Assembly (NCBI GenBank): GCA_963989385.1
Contig: OZ022501.1
Location: 24,374,602-24,438,601, forward strand
Length of the DNA: 64,000 nt
Source of the DNA: Ctena decussata
Taxonomy: Eukaryota; Mollusca; Bivalvia; Lucinida; Lucinidae
Reading direction: 5' to 3'
A program made the translations under genes and the position numbers. Below are positions 21,191 through 33,754 of the stretch, in pieces. The notes beneath the pieces are model-generated. The model did no database searches. It saw only the letters and a list, made by a program, of their open reading frames with translations, and had not been told where the DNA came from. Each line of letters opens with the position of its first letter. Positions within the stretch are counted from its first letter, which is position 1.

Positions 21191-22191
21191 ATTTATTTGG
21201 CTGTGTGTGTGTGTTACTTATTCAGCTGTATGGTTGGTGGTTTTCACTCCCCAAAATGACTTCCCAATATACAGATTGGTGGAGTAATTCTGCTACTAAG
21301 ATGTGTTTTTTGTCTTCCAAAGCCATCCCAAAAATCTAAATCCCTCTCATTAGATGGACCTAGATTGTTTTGGAAGGGCAAAAAGTAATGTTAACAAATA
21401 GATATGATACTTGCCTGCAAAATTTTTCCGTAAGTTTGATGAAGCTATGTTTCTGATAGAGCTCTGGATAAGAAAAATTAAAATGGAGATGACTTAGTTT
21501 TATGGCCTTTCAACATTCTGTCAGTCATAATGAGCTAATGGAAGGGTGCTAATAAAAGGCTGTGTGCAATGGAGCCCTGTTTATGGTTGAGAAGAATTAT
21601 GTCCCAAGTAGGTTTCAAACCCAAGACCCTGGCTTAGCAGGCCAGTGCATAACCCACAGAGTTACTGGGGTTCATGTCCTAGGTAGCTTCTGCGATTCTG
21701 CAGATAAACATCAATCTTCAGCATGTAATCTGCCGAGACATATATAGTTGTCCTTACAACCTCAGTGTATGTGTTTACCCTAATGTGCTTGAAGATTGGG
21801 ACACCTAAAACGAATAATTTTCCATTTGGAACTTACCGCTGAGCTACTCAGCTTGGAGACCCCCATCCATAGATGGTCTGCTCAGGTTATAGTGTAAGGA
21901 TTTGGCACATTTTGGTATAAACAAGTGTTATGCCTAAAGTCCCGCAAATTAAGAGGCAACATTTTGACTAGGCTGAAATATAGACTTAAGGCATTAAACC
22001 ACAACTATTTCAACCCCAGCTTGGCTCTGTAATGAACAAAGACTTTCTTATTAAGACAAAACTTTTATTAGGAAAACAACTTACTGACTGTATGTATATA
22101 TAAACAGATAATAGCTGAGACAACAAAGAATATGAATAATATATGTAAGTATGGCACAGTACATTGCACAGAATGATAACAATCTTATTAT
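21191..22191. other. Spacer with repeat scraps
   Basis: A lone family-2 end is at about 21463 (agagctctggataag). Half of the 35,626 hairpin element is at about 21770-21830 ('gggacacctaaaacgaataa' then 'ttttccatttgg'). I see no gene. Confidence 0.4.
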
Positions 22192-22424
22192 AGCCGCGAC
22201 ACGAGAAAACCAACAAAGCGGTAGTGCGCCCAGTATAGACTCAGATCAGCCTGGGCATCCACCCAGTCTGATCAGACTCTTTGCTAAGGGCTTAAAGAGT
22301 AGCTAAGGGTCTAAGCTACCTCAAGATGGACAAGGAAGACTGATCAATCCAGGCAGATGCCCAGGCTGATCTGAGTCTGCCCTCGTAGCATAACCACTTT
22401 GTTGTGTTTCTTGTGTCGCTGCTG
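22192..22424. mobile_element. MITE family 1 copy 5
   Basis: The ends are AGCCGCGACACGAGAAAACC and the inverse ending gtttcttgtgtcgctgct. Confidence 0.7.
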
Positions 22425-22675
22425 CAATAACCTCTTTATTATATACCTATGATATTAATTTGCTAGTTTTATCAGTGCTCCCTACATAAGAAAGAACACT
22501 CCACTATCCGTTATCAAGCCACAAACTTCTTTAAATTTGAAATCAAATTTCTGGTCAATGTTTCATTTCTGTCGTTTTTTTTGCACGGGAAATGCCTATA
22601 AGTGAACAACAAAGACCCTCATCAAACACCACATTCTGCAGCATCTGAACTGGGTCTGTACTGTTTGCATTATTC

Positions 22676-22923
22676 AGCCTGACACGACAAAACCAACAAA
22701 GTGGCATGAGCACCCAAGGAAGACTCAGATCAGCCTGGGCAGCCGCCAAGTCTGATCAGAGTCTTTGCTGTTGTCATATGGAGCTAGTTTAGAAACTTTA
22801 GACCCTAGGCTACCCGTTAAGTGCACAGCAAAGACTCTGATCAGACTGGGCAGATGTCCAGGCTGATCAGAGTCTTTTGCTGGGTGCACATGCCACTTTG
22901 TTGGTTTTGTTGTGTGGCGGCCC
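22676..22923. mobile_element. MITE family 1 copy 6
   Basis: The left end is GCCTGACACGACAAAACC and the right end TTGGTTTTGTTGTGTGGCGG. Confidence 0.7.
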
Positions 22924-22952
22924 ATATGTCTTGATAAGAAACAGGGTTCGAG

Positions 22953-23136
22953 GTTATAAAACTTGAGTACATTCTCAAACTCAAAATAAAGCACACTGAT
23001 TGGCTGCTTCCGAGCACATGCTCGGAAGCAGCCAATCAGTGTGCTTTATTTTGAGTTTGAGAATGTACATGTGCTCGGAAGCAGCCAATCAGTGTGCTTT
23101 ATTTTGAGTTTGAGAATGTACTCAAGTTTTATAACC
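22953..23136. mobile_element. MITE family 4 copy 2, one arm duplicated
   Basis: The outer arms are GGTTATAAAACTTGAG and CTCAAGTTTTATAACC. The inner ATTGG-bearing hairpin is near perfect. The right inner arm (gctcggaagcagccaatcag plus following bases) then occurs a second time in tandem, so the element is about 55 bp longer than copy 1. Confidence 0.75.
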
Positions 23137-23436
23137 ATGGGACCTGGTTTCCCGTCTTGAAAGGGTTAAACCTCAAGGGCCGTATTTATGAAACAACTTA
23201 AGTCGTTGCTATGGTGTTGCTAAGGCTAAATTTCTACATAAAGTACATGTGAACATTTCAAGAAAAGAAGAAAAAGTGGAAAATAATACAAAATGATGGG
23301 TTATCACATCATAAATCAACATATTTAATGATGGCATTGCCCATCTACTGTCTTTTTCTTATTTACACTTTCTTCTGTTCTAAAGAGGGTATCATATGTG
23401 ATATTTCGTTATATAAAGCTGGAAAACATAATTAAA
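23137..23436. other. Spacer, partial repeat
   Basis: Contains 'gggccgtatttatgaaacaac', a wording typical of MITE ends in invertebrates, but no matching second end was found. I see no gene. Confidence 0.35.
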
Positions 23437-24486
23437 ACAAGGGCTTCGCAAGCGGCGCATAATACGCCCGTTTAAATGTCATAAAGCAGTAACAGAGTGA
23501 ACAAGATTGCTTACAAGAGGATAGAAAGGCAAACAAACAGGGGCAGCCACTCTATAATTAATGACTGCAACATTATTTAAATATTTAACACATCATACCA
23601 AAAATCAGCTGCCAAGATAAGTTGCTTTGCCAAAGTGGAATAAGGGAGGTAACCTAAATATACAATATGTACCTTTTCTGGTTCTACTATTTTCCCTTGA
23701 AATGTTTTTTTTTATAATATACATACCATTTATTTCGAATGGTTATGGAGTTAGAGTAAACAGGAAATTTATGCAAGGGCAGATAATTCATTCAGTAAGC
23801 CAGAGTTGTGGTTCTTGTTCAGGATACATTGCCCCATTATTATACACATTCCTACAAAGCTTCATTCTAATATTTCAAAAGATTCAGGAGATATGGAGTG
23901 AATGAGAAACACCTGAAAACACTAATCAAATGGAAGTTACTCCAAAATTAAGAAAGAGGGAGCAACCATTCTTATATATGACACATTGTCTTGAGATCAT
24001 GCACATTGCTATACAGTTTCGTCATGATATTCCAAACGGTTACCAAGTTATGGCATGCACAAGATAGGTATACACAAAAATAGGCTAAAAGTACTAATGA
24101 AATGGACGTAACTCTAAAACGAAGAAAGGGAGAGAAGCCATTATTGTACGCGACACATCGTTAGGACTTCATACACATTGCTATGAAGTTTTATAAAGAT
24201 ATCCCAAACGGTTATCTAGTTATGGCGCGCACAAGACTTGCAGGGAAAAAATTGATCAAAGGGGCATAACTTCGAAACTAAGAAAGGGGGAGTAACCATT
24301 CTTGTACGCGACACGTTCCCCCAACCTAATACATATGCCTATAAAATTTCATGAAGCTATCCCTAATGGTTACTGAGTTATGGCGCGCACAAGAACGTTT
24401 ACGGACGGACAGACGGACGGACAGTCGGACGGACGGACGGACAGCGCCACGACATAATACGTCCGTTTTTTCAAAACGGGCGTATA
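23437..24486 (-). mobile_element. Helentron-like element J (TACGCCCGTTT type)
   Basis: Read on the minus strand it begins TACGCCCGTTTTGAAAAAAC, then CCGTCCGTCCGTCC, about four units of 180 bp, then AAACGGGCGTATTATGCGC. It ends with a small fold (GCTTGCGAAGC) and CCTTGT. On the + strand the GGACGGACAGACGG tract is at 24395-24445. Its ends match element K. Confidence 0.65.
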
Positions 24487-24815
24487 AAAACTAGTGTAGC
24501 GGAGCGGAACGCAACATCAGGAGTCGCATGACTACATGGCCACCATTCTGAAGTTTTTAAACGTACCTTCACAATGTTTCTTATTTTAGGTCCAATTTTT
24601 AACAATAGTTTTTTTTTCCAAATTCAATTTTACATCACCTTCTTCAGTTTGAATTCCATTTATATTTGAGTGAGTAATTTCCTTTGACAGTCACAGGCAT
24701 TTCTAGATAGCTGATGCGGCTGCATTCAATGCACAGGCTGGTCTGCATTGTCTGTACATGCCAGTATGATCACAGTGTGCAAAGGCATTCTTCTGCAGAA
24801 ACATTTAACATCTTA

Positions 24816-25048
24816 TACAAGAGAAAACCAACAATGTGATATGAGCACCCAGCAAAGACTCTGATCAGCCTGGGGGCCTGCGCATTGCCCAGTCTGATCA
24901 AAGTCTTTGCTGTCAGCATGGAGCTAGCTTAGATCCGTAGCTACCCTATACACACATAGTGAAGACTCTGTTCAGACTTGGTAGATTCCCAGGCTGGTCT
25001 GACTTTGCTTGGCAACATTCTTTCTTGGTTTAGTGGTGTCCCACCTCA
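24816..25048. mobile_element. MITE family 1 copy 7, decayed
   Basis: 'gagaaaaccaacaatgtg' at the left, 'gatcagcctgggg' and 'gatcaaagtctttgctg' inside, and 'ttcttggtttagtggtgtcc' at the right. The TIRs have many changes. Confidence 0.5.
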
Positions 25049-25117
25049 TGTTGTAACAACGGTTTACTTTTAACAACCATTACCTGCCCTCAGTATTCAG
25101 CCAAAGATTCCGAGATA

Positions 25118-25174
25118 GGACAAATTTTTAAGGTAAATGGATATACTTTCAGGGGAAGTAAACCTGCTATTTTT
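25118..25174 (+). mobile_element. MITE family 3 copy 5, left half
   Basis: 'ggtaaatggatatactttca', 'ggggaagtaaacctgct', 'attt'. It is cut by element C; the right half resumes at 27133. Confidence 0.65.
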
Positions 25175-27132
25175 AGCTCACCTGAGCCAGAGGCTCCGGG
25201 GGAGCTTATAGGATGGTAAGGCTCCGGCGTCCGTCGTCCGTCGTCCGTCCGTCGTCCGTCCGTCCACAATTTCAAACGACTTCTCCTCTGAAACCGCTGG
25301 GCCGATTGTAACCAAATTTCATATAGAGCCTCCTGGGACCTTAGGAACGAAAAGTTGTTCAAACGGTCCTGGTCACATGACCAACATGGCCGCCATGCCC
25401 ATATATGGTAAAAACCTGAAAAAATCTTCTTCTCCAGAACCAATAGGTCGATGGTCTTGAAACTTGGTATGTAGCATCGGGTACACGAGTACTACCAAGA
25501 TTGTTCAAATTATGACCTTGGGTTGACCTTGACCTTTTTTACGGTAAGGTCAAATTTGCTTACTCATGCTTTTATATGGCAGTATGCTGCAACATAAGAT
25601 ATCTTGGAAACTGTTGAAGATTTTGGTCTAAAAATTGGTACATACAGTCATCTTAATGACTACATGAAGATTTATGAGTACAAGAGGTCAAGGTCATTCT
25701 TTGACCTTTGACCCAGAACTCTCATATTTTGACAATATCAAACAATCTCCTCAAAAACCAGTAGGCCAATTGTAACCAAATTTCATATAGATCCTCCAGG
25801 GGATGAGGGAATGAAAATTTGTGCATACGGTCAAGGTCACATGACCAACATGGCCACCACGCCCATATATGGTAAAAACCTTTAAAAATCTTCTTCTCCA
25901 GAACCAGTAGACTGATGGCCTTGAAACTCGGTATGTAGCATTGGGTACTCAAGTACTATCAAGATTGTTCAAATTATGACCCTGGGTTGACCTTGACCTT
26001 TTTTACGGCAAGGTCAAATATGGGAAAATGCTAGAACATGAGATTTCATGGTAAGTTTTGAAGATTTTGGCCTAAAAATTGGTACATAGAATCATCTTAA
26101 TGAGTACATGAAGGTTTTTGAGTAAAAGAGGTCAAGGTCATTCTTTGACCTTTGACCCAGAAATCTCAAATTTAAACAATTTCAAACAATCTGCTCTAAA
26201 ACCACTGGGCCAATTGAAACCAAATTTAATATAGAGCATCGAGGGGTTGATGGAATGAAAATATTATCTAACGGTCCTGGACACATGATCAACATGGCCG
26301 CCACACCCATATATGGTAAAAACCTTTAAAAATCTTCTTCTCCAGAACCAATTGACTGATGGCCTTGAGACTTTGTAAGTAGCATTGGGTACTTGAGTAC
26401 TATCAAGATTGTTCAAATTATGACCTTGTGTTGACCTTGACCTTTTGCAGCAAGGTCAAATATGGGAAAATGGTAGAACATAAGATTTCATGGAAAGTTA
26501 TGAAGATTTTGACCTAAAAAATTGGTATATACAGTTGTCTTAATGAGTTCATGAAGAATTATCAGTACAAGAGGTCAAGGTCATTTTTTTACCTTTGATC
26601 CAGATTGCTCATATTTTGACATTTTCAACCATTTCCTCAAAAGCCAAAGGGCCAATTGTGAACACATTTCATATAGAGCCTCCAGGGGTTGCTTGAATGA
26701 AAATTTGTTCAAACGGTCCAGGTCACATGACCAACTTGGCCGCCATTACCACTTACGGGATAAATCTTTAATATTTTTCTTCCCCAGAACCAATACACCT
26801 ATGGCCCTGAAACTTGGTAAATAGCATGGAGTACTAGAGTACCACCAAGACTGTTCAAATGGTGACCTTGGGTTTACCTTGACCTTTTTTGCGGCATGGT
26901 CAAATATGGGAAAATGCTAGAACATAAGAAATTATGGAAAGTTTTGGAGATTTTGGCCTAAAAATGGTATATATGGTTGTCTAATGAGTACATGAAGATT
27001 TATGAGTACAAGTGGTCATGGTCATTCTTTGACTTTTGACCCAAAACTCATATTTTGACAATTTCGGACATAAGTATAAGCCACCTTGCCAATTGTTCAG
27101 GTGAGCGATTCAGGGCCTCATGGCCCTCTTGT
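25175..27132 (+). mobile_element. Helentron-like element C (AGCTCACCTGAGC type)
   Basis: Same ends and same 460 bp unit as element A: a CCGTCGTCCGTCC tract, about four units, and a 3' end CAGGTGAGCG, hairpin AGGGCCTCATGGCCCT, CTTGT. It is inserted in a family-3 MITE without a visible target duplication. The 3' element end and the flank share TT. Confidence 0.75.
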
Positions 27133-27290
27133 TAAATTTGCCTCCCTTTTCAATGGGGGTCAACTCTTAAAAGAATTTGCTCCTTTAGAAGCATACTTTC
27201 CTTGATGTGTTGACCTCTGAAAAGGTTTTGTTGCAATATTAGGGAAGCAAACAGGAAGTCACAAAAGTTGTTGCCCTTACTTTGGAAAGG
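27133..27290 (+). mobile_element. MITE family 3 copy 5, right half
   Basis: It resumes as 'taaatttgcctcccttttca' and runs to 'aagcaaacaggaagtcac', continuing the element broken at 25174. Confidence 0.65.
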
Positions 27291-27319
27291 TCTTGTAGGT
27301 TGCACTACAGTAAAAACTA

Positions 27320-29657
27320 GAAAATGTGTTTATGAAACACTATGCCCCCAACCATATGCTTGTCTCTAGAGAAGGTTCATCCAATAATGCTTGTACCTTT
27401 GTACCATAGGCTTACAATGCATTAAGTCGAAAAAGGGGCTTAACTCAGTCAAAAATTTACGAATTGTTTTCGAAAGTTAATCAGGTCATCTACACCTTGG
27501 GCAATATCAACCTGCAAAAATCATGATCCTAGCATCAGGGGTTCTCCAGATATTTTGTTCACAAGCTTCCATAGGCAAATAATGCACTAAGTTGAAAAAG
27601 GGGCATAACTCAATCCAAAATTTACAAATTATTTTCAAAAGTTAATCAGGTCATCTACACCACAGGCAGTATCTTCCTGCATAAAATCATGCTCCTAGCA
27701 TCAGGTGTTCTTGAGATATTTTGTTCACAAGGTTCCATAGACTTACAATGCACTAAGTCGAAAAAGGGGCATAACTCAATAAAAAATTCATGATTTCTTT
27801 TCAAAAGTTAATCAGGTCATCTACACCACAGGCAGTATCTTCCTGCAAAAAATCATGCTCCTAACATCAGGGGTTCTTGAGATATTTTGTTCACAAGGTT
27901 CCATAGGCTTACAATGCACTAAGTCGAAAAAGGGGCATAACTTTGTCAAAAATTCATGAATTTGTTTCAAAATGTAATCAGGTCATCTACACCTTGGGCA
28001 TTTTCATCCTGCAAAACCTCATGATCCTAACATCAGGGCTTCTTGAGATATTTTGTTCACAAGTTTCCACTGGCTAAGTCGAAAAAGGGGCATAACTCTG
28101 GAAATACATGACCGGCGGAAAAATAAAAAAATGCCTTTGTACCATAGGCTTCAATGCACTAAGTCGAAAAAGGGGAATAACTTGATCAAAAATTCATGAA
28201 TTTTTTTCAAAAGTTAATCAGGTCAACTACACCACAGGCAGTATCTTCCTGCAAAAAATCATGCTCCTAGCTTCAGGGGTTCTTGAGATATTTTGTTCAC
28301 AAGGTTCCATAGGCTTACAATGCACTAAGTCGAAAAAGGGGCACAACTCGGTCAAAAATTCACGAATTTGTTTCAAAAGTTAATCAGGTCATCTACACCT
28401 TGGGCATTCTCATCTTGCAAAGCCTCATGATCCTAGCATCAGGGGTTCTTGAGATATTTTGTTCACAAGGTTCCACAGGCTAAGTCGAAAAAGGGGCATA
28501 ACTCTGGAAATACATTGCCAGCGGAAAAATAAAAAAAGACGGGTCTGCTTATTTTCCATACTGATCATGTGTATAAAGTTTCAAGTTCCTAGCTCTTATT
28601 GTTCTTGGCTATATGTAAGGGTACCTTTGTACCATAGACCTCAATGCACTAAGTCCAAAAAAGGGGAATAACTCGATCAAAAATTCACAAATTTTTTTCA
28701 AAAGTTAATCAGGTCATCTACACCACAGGCAGTATCTTCCTGCAAAAAATCATGCTCCTAGCTTCAGGGGTTCTTCAGATATTTTGTTCACAAGGTTCCA
28801 TAGGCTTACAATGCACTAAGTCGAAAAAGGGGCATAACTCAGTCAAAAATTCACGAATTTGTTTCAAAAGTTAATCAGGTCATCTACACCTTGAGCATTC
28901 TCATCTTGCAAAGCCTCATGATCCTAGCATCAGGGCTTCTTGAGATATTTTGTTCACAAGGTTCCACAGGCTAAGTTGAAAAAGGGGCATAACTCTGGAA
29001 ATACATTGCCGGCGGAAAAATAAAAAAATACGGGTCTGCTTATTTTCCATACTGATCATGTGTATTAAGTTTCAAGTTCCTAGCTCTTATTTTTCTTGAC
29101 TATATGTAAGGGTACCTTTGTACCATAGGCCTCAATGCACTAAGTCGAAAAAGGGGAATAACTCGATCAAAAATTCACAAATTTTTTTCAAAAGTTAATC
29201 AGGTCAACTACACCACAGGCAGTATCTTCCTGCAAAAAATCATGCTCCTAGCTTCAGGGGTTTTTCAGATATTTTGTTCACAAGGTTCCATAGGCTTACA
29301 AAGCACTAAGTCGAAAAAGGGGCATAACTCGGTCAAAAATTCACGAATTTGTTTCAAAAGTTAATCAGGTCATCTACACCTTGGGCATTCTCATCCTGCA
29401 AAACCTCATGATCCTAGCATCAGGGGTTCTTGAGATATTTTGTTCACAAGGTTCCACAGGCTAAGTCGAAAAAGGGGCATAACTCTTGAAATATGTGACC
29501 TGCGGAAAAAAGAAAAAACACGTGTTCCCTTATTTTTTTAATACTGATCATGTGTATTAAGTTTCAAGCTCCTAGCTCTTACGGTTCTTGAGTTAGAGGA
29601 CAGCCGGACAGGCCCAAACCAATATGCCCCCACAATTTCTCCGAAATTGGGGGCATA
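27320..29657 (-). mobile_element. Helentron-like element M (TATGCCCCCAA type)
   Basis: Read on the minus strand it begins TATGCCCCCAATTTCGG and folds with 'ttgtgggggcata'. A tandem array of about 185 bp and longer composite units follows ('cactaagtcgaaaaagggg', 'gttaatcaggtcatctaca'). It ends GGTTGGGGGCATA, hairpin GTGTTTCATAAACAC. The 3' terminus is ATTTTC rather than YTTGT, so the end point is approximate. Confidence 0.55.
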
Positions 29658-29761
29658 AAAATGCTCATTATGCAAGCCCCGCCTCTTTGGGGGAGAGCTT
29701 TCAGGAGTATAATGAATATTTGCTAGCCCCTGATTGGTTTAATTATGAAAGTTGAATTTTT

Positions 29762-32700
29762 AGCTCACCTGAGCCTTAAGGCTCATAGGTGAGCTTATAG
29801 TATAGCCAGGCATCCGTCGTCCGTCCGTCGTCCGTCAACATTTTCAAACATCTTCTCCTCCGAAACCGCTGGGCCGATCAGAGCTAAATTTTATATGGAG
29901 CCTCCATGGGTTGGGGGAACGAAAGTTTGTTCGGGGTATCTGGGTCACATGACCAAGATGGCCGCCATGCCCATATATGGTAAAAACCCTTCAAAAATCT
30001 TCTTCTCCAGAACCAAAAGGCCTATGACCTTGATACTTGGTATGTAGTATCAGGCATGCGGGCCCATCATAGTTTGTACAAATCATGACCTTGCAGTGAC
30101 CTTGACCTAATTTACGGCATGGTCAACTTTGGAACGTTAGGCTTTTATATGGGAAAATGCTTAAACGGTGGATTTCTCAGAAACTATTTAAGTCTAAGGT
30201 ACAATACTTGGTATACATGGTCGACTAAATGACCAGATGAAGATATTATTTCACTAAAGGTCAAGGTCATTCCGTCGGACCATCCGTCGTCAAGATTATC
30301 AAACATCTTCTCCTCTGAAACCACTGGGCCGATTAAAGCCAAATTTCATATGGAGTCTCAGTGGGGTAGGGGAATGAAAGTTTGTACCCGGGGTCTGGGT
30401 CACATGACCAAGATGGCCGCCACGCCCATATATGGTAAAAACCCTTCAAAAATCTTCTTCTCCAGAACCAAAAGGCCTATGACCTTGATACTTGGTATGT
30501 AGTATTGCGCATGCGGGCCCATCATAGTTTATACAAATCATGACCTTGCATTGACCTTGACCTAATTTACGGCATGGTCAACTTTGGTACGTTAGGCTTT
30601 TATATGGGAAAACGCTTAAACAGTGGATTTCTCAGAAACTATTTAAGTCTAAGGTATAATACTTGGTATACATGGTCGACTAAATGAACAGATGAAGATA
30701 TTATGTCACTAAAGGTCAAGGTCATTCCGTCGGACCATCCGTCGTTAAGATTTTCAAACATCTTCTCCTCTGAAACCACTGGGCCGATTGAAGCCAAATT
30801 TCATATGGAGTCTCAGTGGGATGGGGGAACGAAAGTTTGTACCCGGGGTCTGGGTCACATGACCAAGATGGCCTCCATGCCCATATATGGTAAAAACCCT
30901 TCAAAAATCTTCTTCTACAGAACCAAAAGACCTATGACCTTGAAACTTGGTATGTATCATCGGGCATGCGAGCCCAACATAGCTTATACAAATGATGACC
31001 TTACATTGACCTTGACCTCATTTACGGCATGGTCAACTTTGGTACGTTAGGCTTTTATATGGAAAAACGCTTAAACAGTGGATTTCTCAGAAACTATTTA
31101 AGTCTAAGGTACAATATGTTGTATACATGGTCAAACAAATGACCAGATGAAGTTATCATGTCTTTAAAGGTCAAGGTCATTCTGTCAGACCATCCATTGT
31201 CAAGATTTTCAAACATCTTCTCCTCTGAAACCACTGGGGAGATTGAAGCCAAATTTTATTTGGAGTCTCAGTGGGATGGGGGAACGAAAGTTTGTACCCG
31301 GGGTCTGGGTGACATGACCAAGATGGCCGCCATGCCCATATATGGTAAAAACCCTTCAACAATCTTCTTCTCCAGAACTAAAAGGCCTTTGTCCTTGAAA
31401 CTTGGTATGTAGCTTTGGGCATGCGGGCCCATCATAGTTTATACAAATGATGACCATGCGTTGATCTTGACCTAATTTACGGCATGGTCAACTTTGGTAT
31501 TTTAGGCTTTTATATGGGAAAACGCTTATATAGTGGATTTCTCAGGAACTATTTAAGTCCAAGGTACAATATGTGGTATATATGGTCAACTAAATGACCA
31601 GATGAAGATATTATGTTACTGAAGGTCAAGGTCATTTTGTTGGTCTGTCCGTCATCAAGATTTTCAAACATCTTCTCCTCTGAAACCACTGGGGAGATTG
31701 AAGCCAAATTTCATATGGTGTCTCAGTGGGATAGGGGAACGAAAGTTTATACCGGGGGTCTGGGTGACATGATCAAGATGTCCGCCATGCCCATATATGG
31801 TAGAAACCCTTCAAAAATCTTCTTCTTTAGAACCAAAAGGCCTATGACCTTGAAACTTGGTATGTAGCATCGGGCATGCGGGCCCATCATAGTTTATACA
31901 AATGATGACCTTGCATTGACCTTGATCTAATTTACGACATGGTCAACTTTGGTATGTTAGGCCTTTATATGGGAAAACTTTTTGTCACTGAAGGTCAAGG
32001 TCATTTTGTCGGTCTGTCCGTTATCAAGATTTTCAAAACATCTCCTCTGAAACCACTGGTCTGATTGAAGCAAAATTTCATATGGAGTCTAAGTGTGATT
32101 AGGGAATAAAAGTTTGTTCTCGGGGTCTTGACCAAGATGGCAGCCATGCCAGTATATGGTAAAAATCCTTCAAAATCTTCTTCTCCAGAACCAAAAGGCG
32201 TATGACCTTGAAACTTGGTATGTAGCTTTGGGCTCTCAAGCCCATCATATTTTATACAAATGATCGTGCGTTGACCTTGACCTAATTTATGACATTGTCA
32301 ACTTTGGTACATTATGTAGGCTTTTATATGGGAAAATGCTTAAACAGTGGATTTTTCAGAAACTATTTAAGTCTAAGGTGCAATATTTGGTATATATGGT
32401 TGACTAAATGACCAGATGAAGATATTTTGTTGTTAAAGGTCAAGGTCATTCTTTGTCTTTTGTACATGGTCATTGAGATTGTGTCACCCGTCAACATTTT
32501 CAAACATCTTCTCAGAGGCCACTAGGGTCAATTGAAGCCATATTTCATATGGAGCTTCACCGGCTCAAAGGAACCATAGTTTGTTCAGATGGTCTTGGTC
32601 ACTTGACCAAGATGGCCACCATGCCCATATATGGTAAAAACTCTTCAAACGTCTTTTTCTCGAGAACCGAAAGGCCTATAACCTTGAAACTTGGTACCGG

Positions 32701-33049
32701 TATGTAGCATTGGGCACTCAGGCCCATCATAGTTTATACAAATGATTACTGTATTTCATATAGAGCTTTAATACTGGGTCAAAGGAATCAAAGTTTGGTC
32801 AGATGGTCATGGTCACATGAACATGGTGGCCGCCACACCCATATATGATAAAAACCCTTCAGAAATCTTTGTCCAGAAACAAAGGTCCAGTGACCTTGTG
32901 GCTTGGTATATAGAATTGGGACTCAACATTAATCCTCAAGGGAGCGGGGTTATCTGCCCCTGCCCTGGTGCTATATACATGTATAAAAGCATTAAAATAT
33001 ATACCAGGACCAAGTGTCAGGTGAGCTACAGGACCATTGGTCCTCTGGT
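29762..33049 (+). mobile_element. Helentron-like element D, longest copy
   Basis: The 5' end AGCTCACCTGAGC is followed by a fold with 'ggctcataggtgagc' and CCGTCGTCCGTCC. There are about seven units of 455 bp carrying 'accaagatggccgcc', 'ccttcaaaaatcttcttctc' and 'aaaggtcaaggtcattc'. The 3' end is CAGGTGAGCT, hairpin AGGACCATTGGTCCT, CTGGTTTT. The hairpin bases differ from A, B and C, but the fold is kept. Confidence 0.65.
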
Positions 33050-33754
33050 TTTCTGAATGTTATGCTTATTTATTATTATAAAAAATGGAGCTTATTTACA
33101 AAGATGTTTTGCTACATTTTTGTTGGGGTTGAAAAATACACAGGGGTGACAGTGAAAGTTTCTAGATTTATTCACTGCGAACTACACCCTGTCAGCACTA
33201 AAAATAGAATAAGTCAAAAATATGCCGCACAACCCCCAACTTTTTTAGCTATTACTGGTAGGTAAAGGTGTTGTGTATTCAATTCCATGCCTCAATTTGG
33301 AAAGTTTAGACCAAGAGAAAATTGGCAGTGCATTGACTTTGACCCATTTTGCACTGTGAGCTATGGGATTTTTTTAGTGTAGTGCCACCTTTTGGCATAG
33401 GGAAGCAAACAGGAAGTCACAAAAGTTGTCTCTGCAAAAATGGCAGAAAAACATGGAGGGATGTCCAGTCATCTTTGTCCACAGATCAGCCTAGAGATAG
33501 AAGTGGGAGAAACACTAACAGTCTTCCTAGGCTGACTGACTTCTCCCGGAGCTGAGGGAGAAGTCCAAGTGTATAAAACATATAGAAGATCCAAATTTTA
33601 AACTTCTCCCTGAAATTCAGAAAATGTTGCAAAACCTCCCTGTCTGAGAACCCTAGGCTGAACCCTGTTTGTCTAAATTTGATAAATATAAAAGTCTATT
33701 ATAAAAATGGCTGTGGTGTTGAAATGTTTGAATTAAATATATCAATATACACAT
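33050..33754. other. Spacer with a family-3 MITE remnant
   Basis: At 33395-33470 'gggaagcaaacaggaagtca' and 'aaatggcagaaaaacatgg' are the tail of a family-3 element. The rest is not recognised. Confidence 0.4.

Noticed and set aside
21562..21747. Short + frame with 'SRFQTQDPGLAGQ'
   Set aside because: Lies on a dispersed phrase also present near 16,160; no splice signals and no family text.
11752..31362. Repeated reading frames with 'GFYHIWAWRPCWSCD' text as a protein family
   Set aside because: They come from the 460 bp array unit of A, C and D. Frames are open by chance on both strands, differ in start and end, and lie in tandem non-coding DNA.
32100..32160. YY1 sites in 'aagatggccgccatg' phrases
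   Set aside because: Similar to but not matching the AAGATGGCGGC consensus. It recurs only because the unit recurs.
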